Part shown: piece after piece, positions 11,832-23,376 of the stretch
How positions within the stretch are numbered: position 1 is the first letter of the stretch
Layout of the letters: the number at the start of each line of letters is the position of its first letter
Origin: Basidiobolus meristosporus CBS 931.73
Lineage: Eukaryota; Basidiobolomycota; Basidiobolomycetes; Basidiobolales; Basidiobolaceae
Assembly: GCA_002104905.1 (NCBI GenBank)
Contig: MCFE01000509.1
Span: 1-64,000 of the forward strand
DNA length: 64,000 bases
Reading direction: 5' to 3'
The notes under the pieces: model-generated
Database searches by the model: none
What the model was told of the DNA's origin: nothing
What the model saw: only the letters and a program-made list of their open reading frames with translations
Position numbers and translations under genes: made by a program

Positions 11832-12240
11832 GTTCAGAGTTTCCATATCAGGAAATATATTTTCACAGTGATAAGTGACCTCCAAATGACAATACGGTAA
11901 TATAAAAGTAAACTAGCCCAATAGTCAACAGAAGGTCCACTCATTGCTGTGGAAATAAAAAGCACTGCCTATAGTAAATTCTAAGTCTCAGATTGAGGAT
12001 ATTAGCAAAAGTTATATCTTCTATTGGTACATCAAATTCCCAATAAAGTAACTCAGTATTAGCTGACTGGAAGTTGTTGTATATTGTAGATTAGTTGTTT
12101 TGTTATAAAACAAGCCCCAAACTAATCATAATATAACACAACAGGACTCCTCATTATTTCAAACATTATCCTCCAGTTTACTATGCACCAAGGCTTCAGT
12201 TTACTTAAGGGCTCTTATTGACTGTTGTCCATTGGCCCTC
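11832..12240. other. Repeat-derived spacer
   Basis: AT-rich, no coding sequence. It may include the unrecognisable outer end of LTR-B copy 2. Confidence 0.4.
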
Positions 12241-12588
12241 TGTTTTAGAGTCTTAGCAATCTTGGGATTAACTGGGAAAACAAGTAGATTATGTGGTAAG
12301 CAATTAATAACTCATAGAATGTAAAGGTAGCATTCCTACTTTTATTTAGTCTTAGCAAGTCAAAAACAAATAATATATTTAGAAAGATCTCAAAAGCCTG
12401 TGTACAATGCCTGGGGCTTTTTGAACAATTATAAGAATCTTTATACTTTGGGTATCTGATTTTTTGGTGAAAATATTCTGAGTAAAACCAAACAAGTGAA
12501 TTGATTAGAATTCCCTACAGTTTGTAGGTGATGATCTAAGTGGCCAAGTCAGGTGAGTATCTAGGTGCAATTACAAGCCTTTGCAATA
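12241..12588 (-). mobile_element. Degenerate LTR-A, 3' LTR of copia element 3
   Basis: Aligns end to end with LTR-A (start TGTTTTAGAGTCTTAG, end TTGCAATA) at roughly the same length but with many substitutions. It directly precedes the minus-strand pol remnant of element 3, as expected for its 3' LTR. It is visibly more diverged than the other copies, hence older. Confidence 0.75.
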
Positions 12589-12599
12589 CTCTGACTCAA

Positions 12600-15130
12600 C
12601 TAAATTGTCATATTTTCTAATCCTAGTTATCAACAGAGGTATTGAGTTCAGTCTCTGGCTGATGGTTTAGTCAGCATATCTTTAACCACTCCATCTATAC
12701 ATCAGTATGTTAAGTTAACTAAGCTAGACTCACTTGCAGAATTATATCTGATATCAACATGCCTAGCTCTTGCAAGAAATGTAGGATGTCTACCTAATTA
12801 TATGCATCCTTGATTATCCTGAGATAGTACAGCAGGAGTTTCAACATAATCTTAATTGTTTAAGAAGCTTTCTTTAACACACTGCTTCTTTTGTATTCTT
12901 CCAGGCTGCCATATTCCCCGCCTTTGTGGTGGAAAGAGAAGCAATTGAATGCTTTCTTGAGTAGCATGAAATTGCTCCTTTACTGCAAAAAAGTGTATCC
13001 TTCAGTAGACCTTCTGGGTACAAATTTGTTTCCCTGATATGAATCAAAGTATCTAAGAATATTCTGCATTAGAATCTTTTAGATGTACCTTATGTGGATA
13101 TCAGTGGCTCTTTTTAAGTATCTATATACTGCTTAACTGTTGCAATATGATCTAATCAACAGTTATATTTATGCTGGTAGATAACTCACCCTTAATATGA
13201 GATGTCTGGACATGCTCCAATCATAAAATAAGTCATACCACTGACCATTAATTGATGTGGTAGCTCAGGGCTTTTAATGGCACCAAGCACTGCTGATCTA
13301 ATTGAGTACCAAGCAGGTTGTAGTTTTTCTCCATTGAAGTAGCTCCTGGACCACAGTCTTCAGATTGTAACTTTCTGGGTATAGCTTCAATATACTTGAA
13401 CTGACTTAGGGTGATACCTCTGCTTATGTTAGACAGTCTAGGTACTTCTGCATGTGGAGCACACTATACTTCATAATTACAGGGCTCACCTAGGTTGAAC
13501 ATTGGAAATCCATCAATTGGCTAAACTTAGACTCTTCCAATGCTTATTAGTTAGTAGTTGCTATACTAAGATTATCCTCATAATGAGCTTATAGAACTGG
13601 ACTTGCTCTGTCTGACTTATATTATATTCCATATGCAGCAGCACTTTTGTGGATATGCAAAGATTTAAATAAGAAGCTGTCTTACAATTCCTGGCTCCTT
13701 TTATTGATTTGGAGCTCTACACAAGTGTTTTGGGCTTGCTGACCCAAGGGGATTATCCTAGCCAACAAACCTGTCAGACTGGCTTATATACAGGTACTAA
13801 TCAAACATCTTGCTGTAAATGCATTTTTACATCTATGGGAGGAATAAACTGTTGTGTTTGGCAGCAATAGTAAGTATTGATCAGATGGAATTAAGCTTGA
13901 CTACCCATACATACATTTCAGTGTAGTCCAGTCCCTTTGTTTGAGAGTATCCTTGGGCTATAGGTCTCACTCTTTATCCTTCTAGTGTATCACAATCAAC
14001 ATAATTTATTTTATTGACTTATAAGCGTCCAAATCCTTTTTGACTGGTTGGTAATTTGATCAAGTACCAATCTGATCTTCCATCATGGCCCGGCACGGCT
14101 CTATCTTTGCAGATCTCAAAATGTTTCTGCAGGCTATTTTGGGCCAGTTTTATCCTCTAGAGATCTTCAGTATGGACTGTATAGGGAAAGGCTAATTGCC
14201 TCAGATCAATATATGTGACAGTAATGGATGCTCTCCAAGAGCACATCCCTGAGCATGATCTGCTTTGCTGCTTTAGTTTTATAGTGTCCAAATGCTGTAC
14301 TCTCATTGCAGCAGCCCAAGAATTTGCATTTTATGCTATTAGGCCAAATTTGGACTGTTTACTGAGAAGTTCCTGAGTAACCTAGCATATAAGGTAGTGC
14401 CAAATACTCTTAGGAGCTCCTCATTTAGTGCATATCCACACCATGCCTAAAATTGAGTGGTAGCACAAAGAACTCTGCTACAACTATTATATCCATGATA
14501 TGCAGCTGAAGTAGATGACTCAGCCTAAAAGTTACAGGACAGTGTTGGATTCTAGATCATTGCTCTCACTGTATTAGTCATTAATCTGTTTGTATACTTT
14601 ACAACTGTATTTTCTTGCTCAGAGTATGGTATTACAGTCTTCTGCTTTATCTCATCTATTTTACAGAGGTAGATGAAGATATGTGAAGTATATTCTCCAT
14701 CATTAACAAAGTCTATGTTCTTGCTTTTTTCCCCAGTTTCTCTCTCCACATAGCATCAATCTCCCTGCACCTTTACAAAGCTGCTTCCTTTCTTTTGATG
14801 AAGTAAACCCACATGTTTCTTGTGCACTGATTAACAATTGTGATGAGATGGTTCATCCAACCCAAGGACAAATTTTCAATAGGTCCCCTTAAATCTGAGC
14901 AAGTTTGATCTTCTTTTATGTAGGTTTTAATTGAACTGCAACTATTGATATGCTGTCAGGCTTGTTTCCTATATATGCAATCTTTGCAATGCTCCAAATT
15001 AGCTAGGGGATCAGTTTTTACTCCTGCAATAAGCTGATATTTCCACTGTTTGGAATAATCAAAATAATATGTAAAAGTTTTCTGCACTGAGGCTTTGTTG
15101 AGCCTATATTCATGTTACTTACACTGGCTT
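12600..15130 (-). mobile_element. Ty1/copia retrotransposon 3, heavily decayed
   Basis: It matches element 1 on the nucleotide level along its length: RNase H at about 12860-13030, RT at 13300-13930, integrase at 14030-14880 and GAG-pre-integrase at 14940-15100. No long frames survive. It is useful as an uninterrupted reference that defines the two insertions in element 1. Confidence 0.75.
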
Positions 15131-15269
15131 CCAGATATAATTAAATATAAGTTAACTTACATAGGATTCTATCTGTGATACCCAAAGCAATACATGCACC
15201 ATTATAATCAGAGATCCTGCATTCCAAACTGTCAAAACCAAACTGAGTCCTTTTGTTGTAGAAGTCATA

Positions 15270-15690
15270 ATGATCACATGACATCCCTGACCTCTGATGC
15301 ATAAGCCAAAACTAGTAGGTGAGGAGATCCCAGCTCCTTCTTCAATGTTCTATTGCATTTAAGCAGCCTCTTGAATGCGCCAAGTCTTGTTGCCCAGTCA
15401 AGAGTTCAATGGAAGCCTCCCATTGAAATTCATGTAGTCCTATATAGTATAAGGTAATCACATATCATATCACTAAGTCAAATGAGCACCAGACCTCTTG
15501 GATATTCCCACATGATATTCTAGTTGGTTCTTAAGTATACTTCCACCCTAGCACACACACTGTACCACACTCTATAGCTCCATCAGTATTAGCCAATATG
15601 TCTCAGCATCCATATTTCAAAAAGTATATATAGACTTATTCTCCCTTATGTATTCACTAGTCTGATATGGACAGGATAAAAGCCATGAAT
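15270..15690 (-). mobile_element. LTR-B copy 3, fragment
   Basis: The reverse complement matches about 5215-5430 of LTR-B (ATCAGTATTAGCCAATAT, CCCTTATGTATTC, GATATTCTAGT). A GATCACATGACAT segment near 15273 resembles the LTR-B terminus. Both edges are unclear. Confidence 0.55.
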
Positions 15691-15970
15691 ATGGTACTCA
15701 ATACCCATGGCACTCTGAATCAAGCTGAAAATGCTTGTAACATGGTACAAAAATACATGGCACTATATTTAAATATAAGCCCTGAAGTAATACCCATAGT
15801 AAGCACTCATGGTGCTAGATAATGCAAGTGGTCCATGATAGTGCCATGCATTTTTGAACCAAAATATAAAACTCTGCATCTAGATTCCAAATGCCACAGG
15901 TATTGGGTACTAAATGCATGACTTCATGCTCTAGAGTCAGTGTACCATGTTAGAGAGTACATTTGTGTGG
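15690..15970 (+). repeat. Dispersed repeat D, copy 1
   Basis: Rich in TGGCACTA/TGGTACTCA motifs and related to 37340-37560, in the same orientation. The D family extends rightwards in the 37.3-37.8 kb copy and has a partial relative at 57240-57460. No protein seen. Confidence 0.45.
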
Positions 15971-16089
15971 TCATATTTAGTGCGGATGTGATTAGTCTAG
16001 CTTCAGTTGGCACATCATTTACATATTCAGGTTTTTCCAGCTGATTATCTTTCTTCTTGAAGCACCAGTCTGCCCTATGAAAGATTATT

Positions 16090-16290
16090 GTGATGATCCC
16101 ATCAAAAGGCCATCACAAATTTAAAGTCCCAAGACTGAGTGGTATGGGTCCTGTCAGGACACTGTGCAAAGACTATCAGAAAGTAAATGCACCCCAGATT
16201 TTACAAAAAACTTGGTCAAAATTTTTCATCATAACAATACATAAGTGGCTTTTGATTAGTTCTCTGCCAATTTGCTTTATTTCCCAACCT
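16090..16290 (+). repeat. Dispersed repeat C, copy 2
   Basis: Inverted partner of 1283-1512. The 146-codon open frame that starts here contains no recognisable motif and overlaps the repeat, so it is not called as a gene. Confidence 0.5.
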
Positions 16291-16544
16291 GTACAGATGG
16301 CAAGCATACCAGAAACATTTGGGCTGGAATATGATGGACAACCCAAAGGGCAGTGTATGCAGTGGCTAGGTCTTCTGGTTAGTGTGCATTGGTTGCAGTG
16401 CCTTGGCCACTTCAAGAACCAACACTATTCCCTGAATAGTTGGCCTCTGCAATGGCTGGTGAAAATCCAGATCTCATACACAGGGTCTAGCTTGTCAATC
16501 CTGATAGCCTCAAGGTGCAACATATTGTGAAGTAGCCGTAGCAT

Positions 16545-17400
16545 AGATTGAGGGTAGATGGGAGGGATTTTGGGAGGTGGCTGCAGCATCATTTGCTAGA
16601 GAAGCTCCTCCTGGTTGTTGGCATGGAACAAGGGCTTTAGGCAGCAGAGTTTGTACAAGAGTAGCCCTAAAGCCCATATGTCCACCTTACTTGGGTAGGG
16701 CTGATTTCGAAACATTTCCTACAGAGCTGGATCATCAGCAGATTTGATTAGATATATATCGAGCCAAGGGAAACACCTACCGGAGCCATGCAGAGTGGCG
16801 TCTAAAAGTATTGGATCAGTCATGTTTGCTAGATATGCTTTTAAGAGCGTACTCCAACAAACGTACAGGTCACAGATCTTGGGCGAGGCTGCGGTACAAT
16901 CCCAAGTTGCCGAGCTTAAAAGTACTCTCTGAAGTGATAAAACTGGAAGGAATTAGTCATAGCCATGTTGATGATCATCCACCATACCATTTTCTGGTTT
17001 GATGTCCTGATGGACAATCATCCGTGGCTGCATATGACATCAGTGGACGGCATTAACCACTTTTGCAAAGAAATCGCCCGTACCTTTGCCGGCCTCACTT
17101 GACAGCTTTTTCCAAAGAAACCATTAGCGCAACCTTCCTGGTACCGTAATGGGATTGCTGTTACCTGTTCTCTCGAAATTCGTTAGTAAAAAAGGCCAAA
17201 TCTCGATGACCACAATATCCCACGACAGTGTGAAGCAGCTCTTTTCGAACATCATGAGCATATTCCCCAACAAATACAAGGCTTAGGTGCTTCACTCCAC
17301 GCAATAACCTTGCCCCGTAGGGGAAATACCGCAACTTGGTATGCTCGTTTGATTTTACCGTGATTAGCTTAATCGCAAAGATCCGCAAAGGTATGATGAG
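16545..17400 (-). pseudogene. NEK-like serine/threonine protein kinase, decayed
   Basis: Minus-strand kinase landmarks appear in order. The N-lobe has Phe-Ala-Ile-Lys (beta-3 lysine) near 17380 and LLRGVKHLSLV. Then come a hinge-like segment with Tyr-Cys-Gly-His-Arg-Asp-Leu, the catalytic loop Ile-Val-His-Gln-Asp-Ile-Lys-Pro-Glu-Asn near 17010, a degenerate DFG segment (Leu-Gly-Asn-Leu-Gly-Leu) near 16920, and the C-lobe MFRNQPYPSKVDIWALGLLL near 16690. The tyrosine-cysteine-glycine hinge and the DIWALG form are typical of NIMA-related kinases. Stops and frame changes separate the blocks, His-Arg-Asp has become His-Gln-Asp, and no start remains. It is a pseudogene of a cytosolic kinase. Confidence 0.75.
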
Positions 17401-17409
17401 GTTGAGCAA

Positions 17410-17940
17410 TACCGTTTGTCGATTGGCCCTACCTTACGGTCTTTATTGCAATTTAACACATGGCTGGTCTGCGCACCTGAATAAAGTATTGTGGTTGGTC
17501 TTTCTTTTTAGTAACAGATAGCGTATAGCCAATGATATTCTTCTCTGTTGGATGCGTAAATAGACTGTAATTCTTAACAAAATATTCGGGTCTATTGAGA
17601 ATAATAGTTGGCAGAGAAAACCGGCAACACTGTAGTGCTTTGGCATTTTTTCTGCTCTTTGATCGATACATGGCAGCTTGGTGGGCTAAGGTACATTAGG
17701 AGGGCTCGGTATGAGCAACTCTACTGATGAGAAACTAATTGACTAGCATTTGCACAGATGCCTTGCTCCAGTCACCGATAACAATCCCCTCCGTAAGCTA
17801 GGATGTTATTGTGCACTTTCAGCAGCGCTTGTAGACCCCGGTTACTATTTGAGCAACAAGCACGTTACAGACAAGTGTTCAGCAATTCAAAGCTTCTTGC
17901 ATTACTGTCTATTAAACTCCATCATGAGTTTTGATTTTTC
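17410..17940. other. Spacer between kinase pseudogene and small secreted-protein gene
   Basis: Only short frames without coding character were seen. The last bases hold the TATA box of the next gene. Confidence 0.5.
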
Positions 17941-17941
17941 C

Positions 17942-17950
17942 CATATATAG
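17942..17950 (+). promoter_or_regulatory. TATA box of the 17985 gene
   Basis: CATATATAG lies 34 bp upstream of the ATG at 17985, within the 35-55 bp spacing seen for the other small genes here. Confidence 0.6.
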
Positions 17951-17984
17951 ATAGGGCATAAGAAAAGCCCACTCAGCATTCAAG

Positions 17985-18239
17985 ATGCATTATCAACTCA
18001 CTCTCATTTTCACTCTCCTCATCGCCTCTTACGCCGTTGGGCCTCCTGAACAACGCACAGTCACCGACGTGACGATTGCATTGATTTCCATCCGGGATCC
18101 ACAAAGCGCGCCAATGGTACAAAAATTCCGATCCAATAAGCAGGGCAATACCCGTGCCATTCTTGACAATCTTTTGGGTCAGATGTCAAATGATAGGATA
18201 TGTAAGAGGCTAACAAGCAAGCGGGGTACCAATGAGTGA
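17985..18239 (+). CDS. Small putative secreted protein, 84 aa
   Basis: The N-terminus has a classic signal peptide: a Met-His-Tyr-Gln start, a hydrophobic run Leu-Thr-Leu-Ile-Phe-Thr-Leu-Leu-Ile-Ala and likely cleavage near residue 19. The mature part is polar and basic with one Cys. A TATA box sits just upstream. A GTAAGAGG at 18199 could be a splice donor, so the C-terminus may differ from the simple ORF. No homologous family was recognised; it does not resemble families A or B. It may be an effector-like protein, but that is inference. Confidence 0.55.
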   Translation: MHYQLTLIFTLLIASYAVGPPEQRTVTDVTIALISIRDPQSAPMVQKFRSNKQGNTRAILDNLLGQMSNDRICKRLTSKRGTNE

Positions 18240-18436
18240 GTTGTTAGCTTGACCTACACTGGCTGGCAGCAAATGAAGTGGCTACTGGAGTACAGTGAAA
18301 GAAGAGTAGCCGGTTAAGATGCTTGAGAAAATGAGCATCTTGCAAGGCCCCTACAGTACCATAGTTGCTACACATGCAAACGGAGTCACTGGCTGAGTAT
18401 TTCAACCGGTGGTTCTTGTGTACATAGCAAATGGAT

Positions 18437-18655
18437 TTAGTACAAGCATACAAAGTGTTGATTAGAGCACTTGGTGTTTAATGGTAGCCGGTACAGCCAT
18501 GGTAGCGCCACCTGCCACCAGTGACGAGAAACGCAGCTTAGATTCAGTAGGATCTGATGTTCACCTCGTGCTGCCAAATCCTTGCACAGAATTGGGCCAA
18601 CGATTACCGCAAAAAGGCTATGGGTGCGCATCATTAGTTGAGGAAGTGTGGGCAA
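18437..18655 (-). pseudogene. F-box-like protein fragment
   Basis: The minus-strand reading contains Leu-Pro-Gln-Leu near the start and CVSRHWWQVALPWLYRLP, the pattern of fungal F-box and leucine-rich-repeat proteins (Leu-Pro at the box start, then a Cys-x-x-Val-Ser-Arg-x-Trp helix and Ala-x-Pro-x-Leu-Tyr). About 30 residues of the box between these are degenerate. No leucine-rich repeats follow before the frame ends at 18437. F-box proteins act as SCF ubiquitin ligase adaptors; this copy is a remnant. Confidence 0.5.
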
Positions 18656-18659
18656 AGTG

Positions 18660-19650
18660 ATGTAAACACAACACCACCCATATATAGGTTCCTGGTGCTA
18701 CGCCCCCACTAAACAAAGAGAGCAATGCCTTGAGCATTAACAGGTGTGTGATAAAGTGTTGTATAAATAGTCAGGTGATTTCATACTCAAACATTGACAA
18801 CCCCTTTGTCGTTTGCTCTTTGTCTACAACTACGGGCTGTGGGAGCAGTATTCCAACAAACATGCTGCATTTATTTCACTTGTCCTCTGCCATCAGTGGG
18901 GCTCCTTGTTTGGTAGACGTGCACATATGTCCGGTCCTTAACGTAGAGGACAAACTACCCAGAGGTGGACCAATACTCCGCTCCACTATTGGAAGAGATA
19001 CTCTACTTCTGTGGACATCTGCAAGACAAGCTACAACAGGAAGTACTTGTACTAACCTCACTGATATTTCGATGCAGCAAAGAACGAGCAGGAGATGTAT
19101 CAGGCAAATGGCAATGTTTTAATGTTAATTGCGTAGGCTAACAAAGCACTCGGGGAAGGCCCGGCAGCATCACACACGCTATAAGCAGAGACACACGTAG
19201 AGGAGGTACTAGCAAGAGAGCGGATGCCATAGTCTATGCTTTGAAAGGCTCCAGGGTAGTGCCAAGATAGCAATAGCACAACAGTATACACACACCAATT
19301 AGACTTGCATAACACTCAACATTTTAAAACGAAATATTTTCTCAAACCATCTTTGCATTTGCTAGTAGATTTTCGGTAGTAATCACAAGCATAATTGGTA
19401 TTATTACGAATGGCATGGATAGCCACACTCTTCATAGAATCTAGTACGAACCATAGATGAGCTGTACTGAGCTGTACTCACACAAGGATGGTATTGAACA
19501 AAATGGCATATGACCGATGAGCTTTCAGATCTATGGGCGGAGTGCAACTAATTTGATCAGTGCCAATCCTTATATTTCACTGGCAGTGGCTACAGTATGC
19601 AAGCCTTAGGCATTGTCAACCAGGCAAATCCAATAATGTTGGACACTGTG
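18660..19650. other. Spacer with only short non-coding frames
   Basis: Frames at 18730-19122 (+) and 19100-19315 (-) lack family motifs; the latter has no ATG at its start. TATA-like CATATATAGG occurs near 18679 without a convincing gene behind it. Confidence 0.4.
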
Positions 19651-19659
19651 ACTGAGGGA

Positions 19660-19854
19660 TCATGAATCTATCAGCAGCCGTTCCAAAGTGCAATTGCGTA
19701 CATCAAGTGTCTTCAGTATACTTAACATACCATCCATCCTCGTCGATGCAGCTTGTGCCACTCTTGTATCCTTCAAAAGTTCCATGATACGGTTAGCGAA
19801 ATCGTCAATACACTTGGTGCAAAGGCTGGCTATTTTGTTGGGTAAGTCAGGCAC
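19660..19854 (-). pseudogene. Fragment of an unidentified Cys-containing protein
   Basis: The open frame has coding character: a Leu-Cys-Thr-Lys-Cys-Ile-Asp-Asp motif (CxxC) and then an amphipathic helical stretch ending at a stop. No signal peptide precedes it within the frame, so it is likely a 3' exon or gene fragment. It shows some helical similarity to the central part of the cysteine-rich gene at 50998-51662, but this is weak. Confidence 0.3.
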
Positions 19855-19899
19855 GCAAAGTCATCCCATGAATGCTTGGTCCCCTCCTGTTTGGTATAT

Positions 19900-20216
19900 G
19901 CTTAGGAATCTGGGTCTACACAGATCCAGGGCCAGTTTTCAATGTAAATACCAGGGTTTACCCAAGCGTGGGCTACATCTTTGAACCCAAAAAGTTAGTG
20001 TCAAACCGGTGAACAAGGCCCAGACACCTACCCATTGTGAACAATGTGCAGACAAATTCCGTACAGGACGCTCAGGTACTTTCCAACCAGAATCAATACT
20101 TTCAGGTGCAGCCAGGATGAAAACCAAGACGGCAATCAGCCATCATGCAGTTGTTGTTAACAACACCGCCATAGTTGTATACGCAGAGGCCACTATTAAT
20201 GGGAGCAGATCATGAG
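19900..20216 (+). pseudogene. Family B secreted-protein pseudogene
   Basis: The frame at 20034-20120 reads Val-Asn-Asn-Val-Gln-Thr-Asn-Ser-Val-Gln-Asp-Ala-Gln-Val-Leu-Ser, almost the same as the corresponding part of the family B gene at 24048. Upstream, 19900-20020 resembles its middle region but with stops. It ends with a premature stop near 20120. No signal peptide is found. Confidence 0.65.
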
Positions 20217-20839
20217 CACTGCTACATGTGGAGATTGGGTATCCTAGAGTATATTGCCATTTCAAGAGGTTCAAGCAAGAGTCCGCCATTATTCAGGGTA
20301 GAATTCATGATAATGTAGGAAGTATTTGGTGCGTATGAAACCTACCTCTCTGGGGCTTTTGAATTATACTCATTGGTATCAGCACAGGGTGAAAACACCA
20401 AAGCCCAACTGTTGTACACTACCATTACCAGAAAGCATGGCATGCTGAAAACACTCTAATATGAATATCAGTGCTTGATCCATTTTGCCATTTATTATAA
20501 AGGCCAAACCAGTATTAAACTTGGCTAAACTCGAGCCAGCCTCATAGAAATAGCTCTCAGCAACAGTACATGGTTCTCTAATTAGTAGCTGCCTATCTTC
20601 ACGCTGTTCTTCAGGGTGTGCAAAGCCAATCTTTACCCGTCACTTTCCTATCTCCTGGGTTGGCCGCTGGACTTTGGATCATCGGAGGGAAAGGTGGAAA
20701 TTGGTGTGAAGTTGAATCTATCAAGCACCCTTGTTCCCATGCTGGTGATGGCTATATTTCTGCTACCACATACAAGGCAACAAATCATATGAAAAATGGA
20801 GTTTTATTGGCTTTGGATTCATTGAGTGTCTTCTATAGC

Positions 20840-20908
20840 TCAATATAGTGACTATCCTGATCAGTGCAATCATCGCTACATTGAACATCTTCCATAGGCT
20901 CAGCGAAC
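20840..20908 (-). pseudogene. Family A C-terminal fragment
   Basis: Reads Glu-Pro-Met-Glu-Asp-Val-Gln-Cys-Ser-Asp-Asp-Cys on the minus strand, followed by Asp-Gln-Asp and a tyrosine, matching the tail of family A (Cys-Val-Glu-Asp-Cys-Pro-Glu-Gln at 40537). The rest of the gene is absent or unrecognisable. Confidence 0.55.
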
Positions 20909-21783
20909 TAACTTCCTTGACAACTGTAATGTATTAATAGTGCGGTGCTAAAATAAATATTACATCGGGTATGAGTGACTGTTACTGTGGCCTGTAGATT
21001 ATATGTAGAATGTGATATGTGAATTACCACTTTACAGGGACTGTGTTATAGTTAGGAAGCCGGCACTGCGTAGTTGCAAAAACAATGAATTACTCTACAA
21101 TATTGTGCAATGAATAAACTATTTAATATGTATGTCTTTAAATATATTGAAGTATGCACAATAGCTATTCAAGTCAAACACCAGATTATTCATTTACTAA
21201 TGACTATTAGGAAATACTGAATTGACAACAATGCTGCTGTTGAGTAGTTACGCTTTTTTTGGTAAGGAGTGATGATCACGAGTGATACAACCAACTAACT
21301 CATGGTATTTGTTTGGCTTGGGCATTGTATCCCCAAAGTTGAGTGGGTTTTTCCGACAGCGTCCAATCAAGTCTCATAGCTCAAGAATATGTCAAAACTA
21401 TCAAAGCGCAGTCTGGCTAGTATGCTGCTTGATATTCTGAAAATAAACCGTATTGTAGTTCGCTGACAGCAACAAGTAACTGTTGTCAATCTGTGCATCC
21501 CAGTGACTGCTGTCCACCCGTTTATTTCATTTTCAGGCGTACCTGTCAAATAACAATGACAAAGTGCATCTGCAGTATTTAGTGTCTTCCAGCGCTACCT
21601 GATCAGTGCAATTGGTGCCACGTTTATAACCTACAAATGCTCCAAAATATAGTTAGGAAACATGCATTAAACTTTAGATACTTCAGCGTCTTCATAATAC
21701 TACGGCCACATATTTATTCTATTTGCGGGAAAGACATAGTATTCCACGTTGAGGCAGCTTAAGAACACACCTGATATTGTGTT

Positions 21784-21862
21784 TCTTCTAAAGGCTTGTA
21801 CTGCTCGTCTTCAACAACGCAGTTATCGCCACATTGCGCATCATCCATAAGCTGTGATTCTT
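21784..21862 (-). pseudogene. Second family A C-terminal fragment
   Basis: The minus strand reads Leu-Met-Asp-Asp-Ala-Gln-Cys-Gly-Asp-Asn-Cys-Val, again the CxxxC tail of family A. Neighbouring 21355-21610 holds short diverged stretches that may be further family debris but cannot be assigned. Confidence 0.5.
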
Positions 21863-22253
21863 GACCCTCAGATACACTGGGTTTCAGCTACGGGTGTTGA
21901 GCCCTGTACATCTTGTGAGGGCCGGACCACAACAACGGGATATGATAAGTATTAGTAAAGGTACTTATACGTGCCTGTGATAGTATCTTGAATTGGGGGC
22001 AACGGCTTTGTATTTGTTACCTTAAGTAATATGTTAAACTCGTGTTCTATGTTTTGGAATAAAAATGGCATGGTAATTCATGTAGGGATCTCCTATAATA
22101 ACACTTCTGGCAGACGGCTCTGTACGTTTTCCCAATATAATATCATGAAAGATCCAATTCCTTCCGGATAAACACTTACCCACTCCTTTGACTCTTTTGG
22201 TGTCAATACTTTTACAGTAAGTATGGTATATAATGAGGAGATCTGAGTCTACA

Positions 22254-22290
22254 CCCTCCACCCTAACCCTCTCACCCTCACCCTAATCCA
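22254..22290 (-). repeat. Telomere-like degenerate TTAGGG tract
   Basis: On the minus strand this is a run of TTAGGGTG, AGGGTG, AGAGGG, TTAGGG and TGGAGGG. It resembles the canonical fungal telomere repeat but is only about 37 bp and irregular, directly downstream of the 22283 gene's stop codon. Confidence 0.4.
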
Positions 22291-22492
22291 TATATTTCTC
22301 ATCATCACCATCCTCTTGAGGCTGGTTGTCATATTCAGGTGCTGGTGTACATTTTGCTTGCTGGTGGCAGCCACTTTTTTGCACTCCACAAACATTGTCA
22401 CCATAGCTGACCCGAGAAGAATTGTCTGCTGTAGCTGGACTATAATGGATAAAAGTGATATAGATAGCTATCAAAATGATAGCAAGTAACAT
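22283..22492 (-). CDS. Small secreted protein, family B-related, 69 aa
   Basis: A hydrophobic signal peptide covers residues 1-22 (Leu-Leu-Ala-Ile-Ile-Leu-Ile-Ala-Ile-Tyr). The mature part has three Cys, a Pro-Glu-Tyr-Asp-Asn-Gln-Pro motif and an acidic Glu-Asp-Gly-Asp-Asp-Glu end. The same layout (Cys, Gln, Gly-x-Cys, Glu-Tyr, acidic stretch) occurs in residues 40-75 of the family B protein at 41396. It stops where family B continues, so it may be a truncated member. The stop lies within a telomere-like tract. Confidence 0.4.
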   Translation of the reverse strand: MLLAIILIAIYITFIHYSPATADNSSRVSYGDNVCGVQKSGCHQQAKCTPAPEYDNQPQEDGDDEKYMD

Positions 22493-23000
22493 GTGTGATG
22501 ATTAGCCTGGCACCACTGAGTACCAGCCATCAGCTTGCTATATAGCCCATGTTGTCTCAGTCTATCAAACTCAGCCAAGTCTTGACTAATGGCTTGCACA
22601 CCACATGGGTCAATGGATCTACAATTCCAGGGAGAATTTTGACACATTAACATTGGAAATGATAAGATAAGGCTAGATTAGCAATACACTTACAATGAGC
22701 TCAACCATTGTTTAAGATAGATTGACTCCGTGTGTTACTAAGAACTATCCATGCTTACATTGATAAACCAATGAGAACGCTCTGCCGCTTTAGTGCGTAC
22801 ACACGTAGCACCTGTTCAAGGATACAAGTTATTGGCTCATCTAGTTTTCTCATCCAGTGGCGCCGATCATAATGATTCTTGAATGCATGTTGATAGCAAC
22901 GAGGCATTTGGTCCAACTTCAGTTGAGGCTCGGGTTACAGCACCAAGTGCCTATTTTCTGGCTCAGGGACCAACAATGTTGCTTGATAAGCGCTTACAAA

Positions 23001-23376
23001 TCAGGTGCCAAATAGAACGAACAATGGTGATTTATTGAATTTGGGATTTGTTGCAACAATGGGATAAGCAGAGCCATCCTCGGAGTGTTCAGCTCCCTTC
23101 CGCTTGGCGTACTCAGTTACACTAGCTTCACCTTCTACTTCAAGGCTGGGGCCTGATAGATACTTCACGTTGAGGCTCTTGTCGCTGTTGGCATTTACGG
23201 TGTTGAGATTATCATTTTTCCCGGTCGCGGTGGTGAATACCTGCCGCAATAATGGAACTGGGACATCTGATGTTTTGACAGTAGGCTGAATTTGATCATT
23301 CTGGTAGCAGGTATTTGCATAGTTGGAACATGGTGAAATACGATGTTGGACTCCTCTGTATTCGCGGGCTTAAGTC
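23001..23376 (-). pseudogene. Family A pseudogene lacking its signal peptide
   Basis: The minus strand reads Arg-Glu-Tyr-Arg-Gly-Val-Gln-His-Arg from 23369 and stays open through PLLRQVFTT and Glu-Tyr-Ala-Lys to a stop at 23001, collinear with residues 33-130 of the family A gene at 40537. Directly before it is a TAA, and then promoter-like sequence with CATGCTATATA that matches the promoter of the 40537 gene. So about 100 bp with the 5' leader and signal peptide has been deleted. The tail after Ala-Glu-His also diverges. Confidence 0.7.

Noticed and set aside
16090-16530. 146-codon plus-strand frame
   Set aside because: It lies over dispersed repeat C, whose other copy at 1283-1512 has no such frame.
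19100-19315. Possible 71-aa secreted protein on the minus strand
   Set aside because: The hydrophobic start lacks an ATG, and no homologue or TATA was seen.
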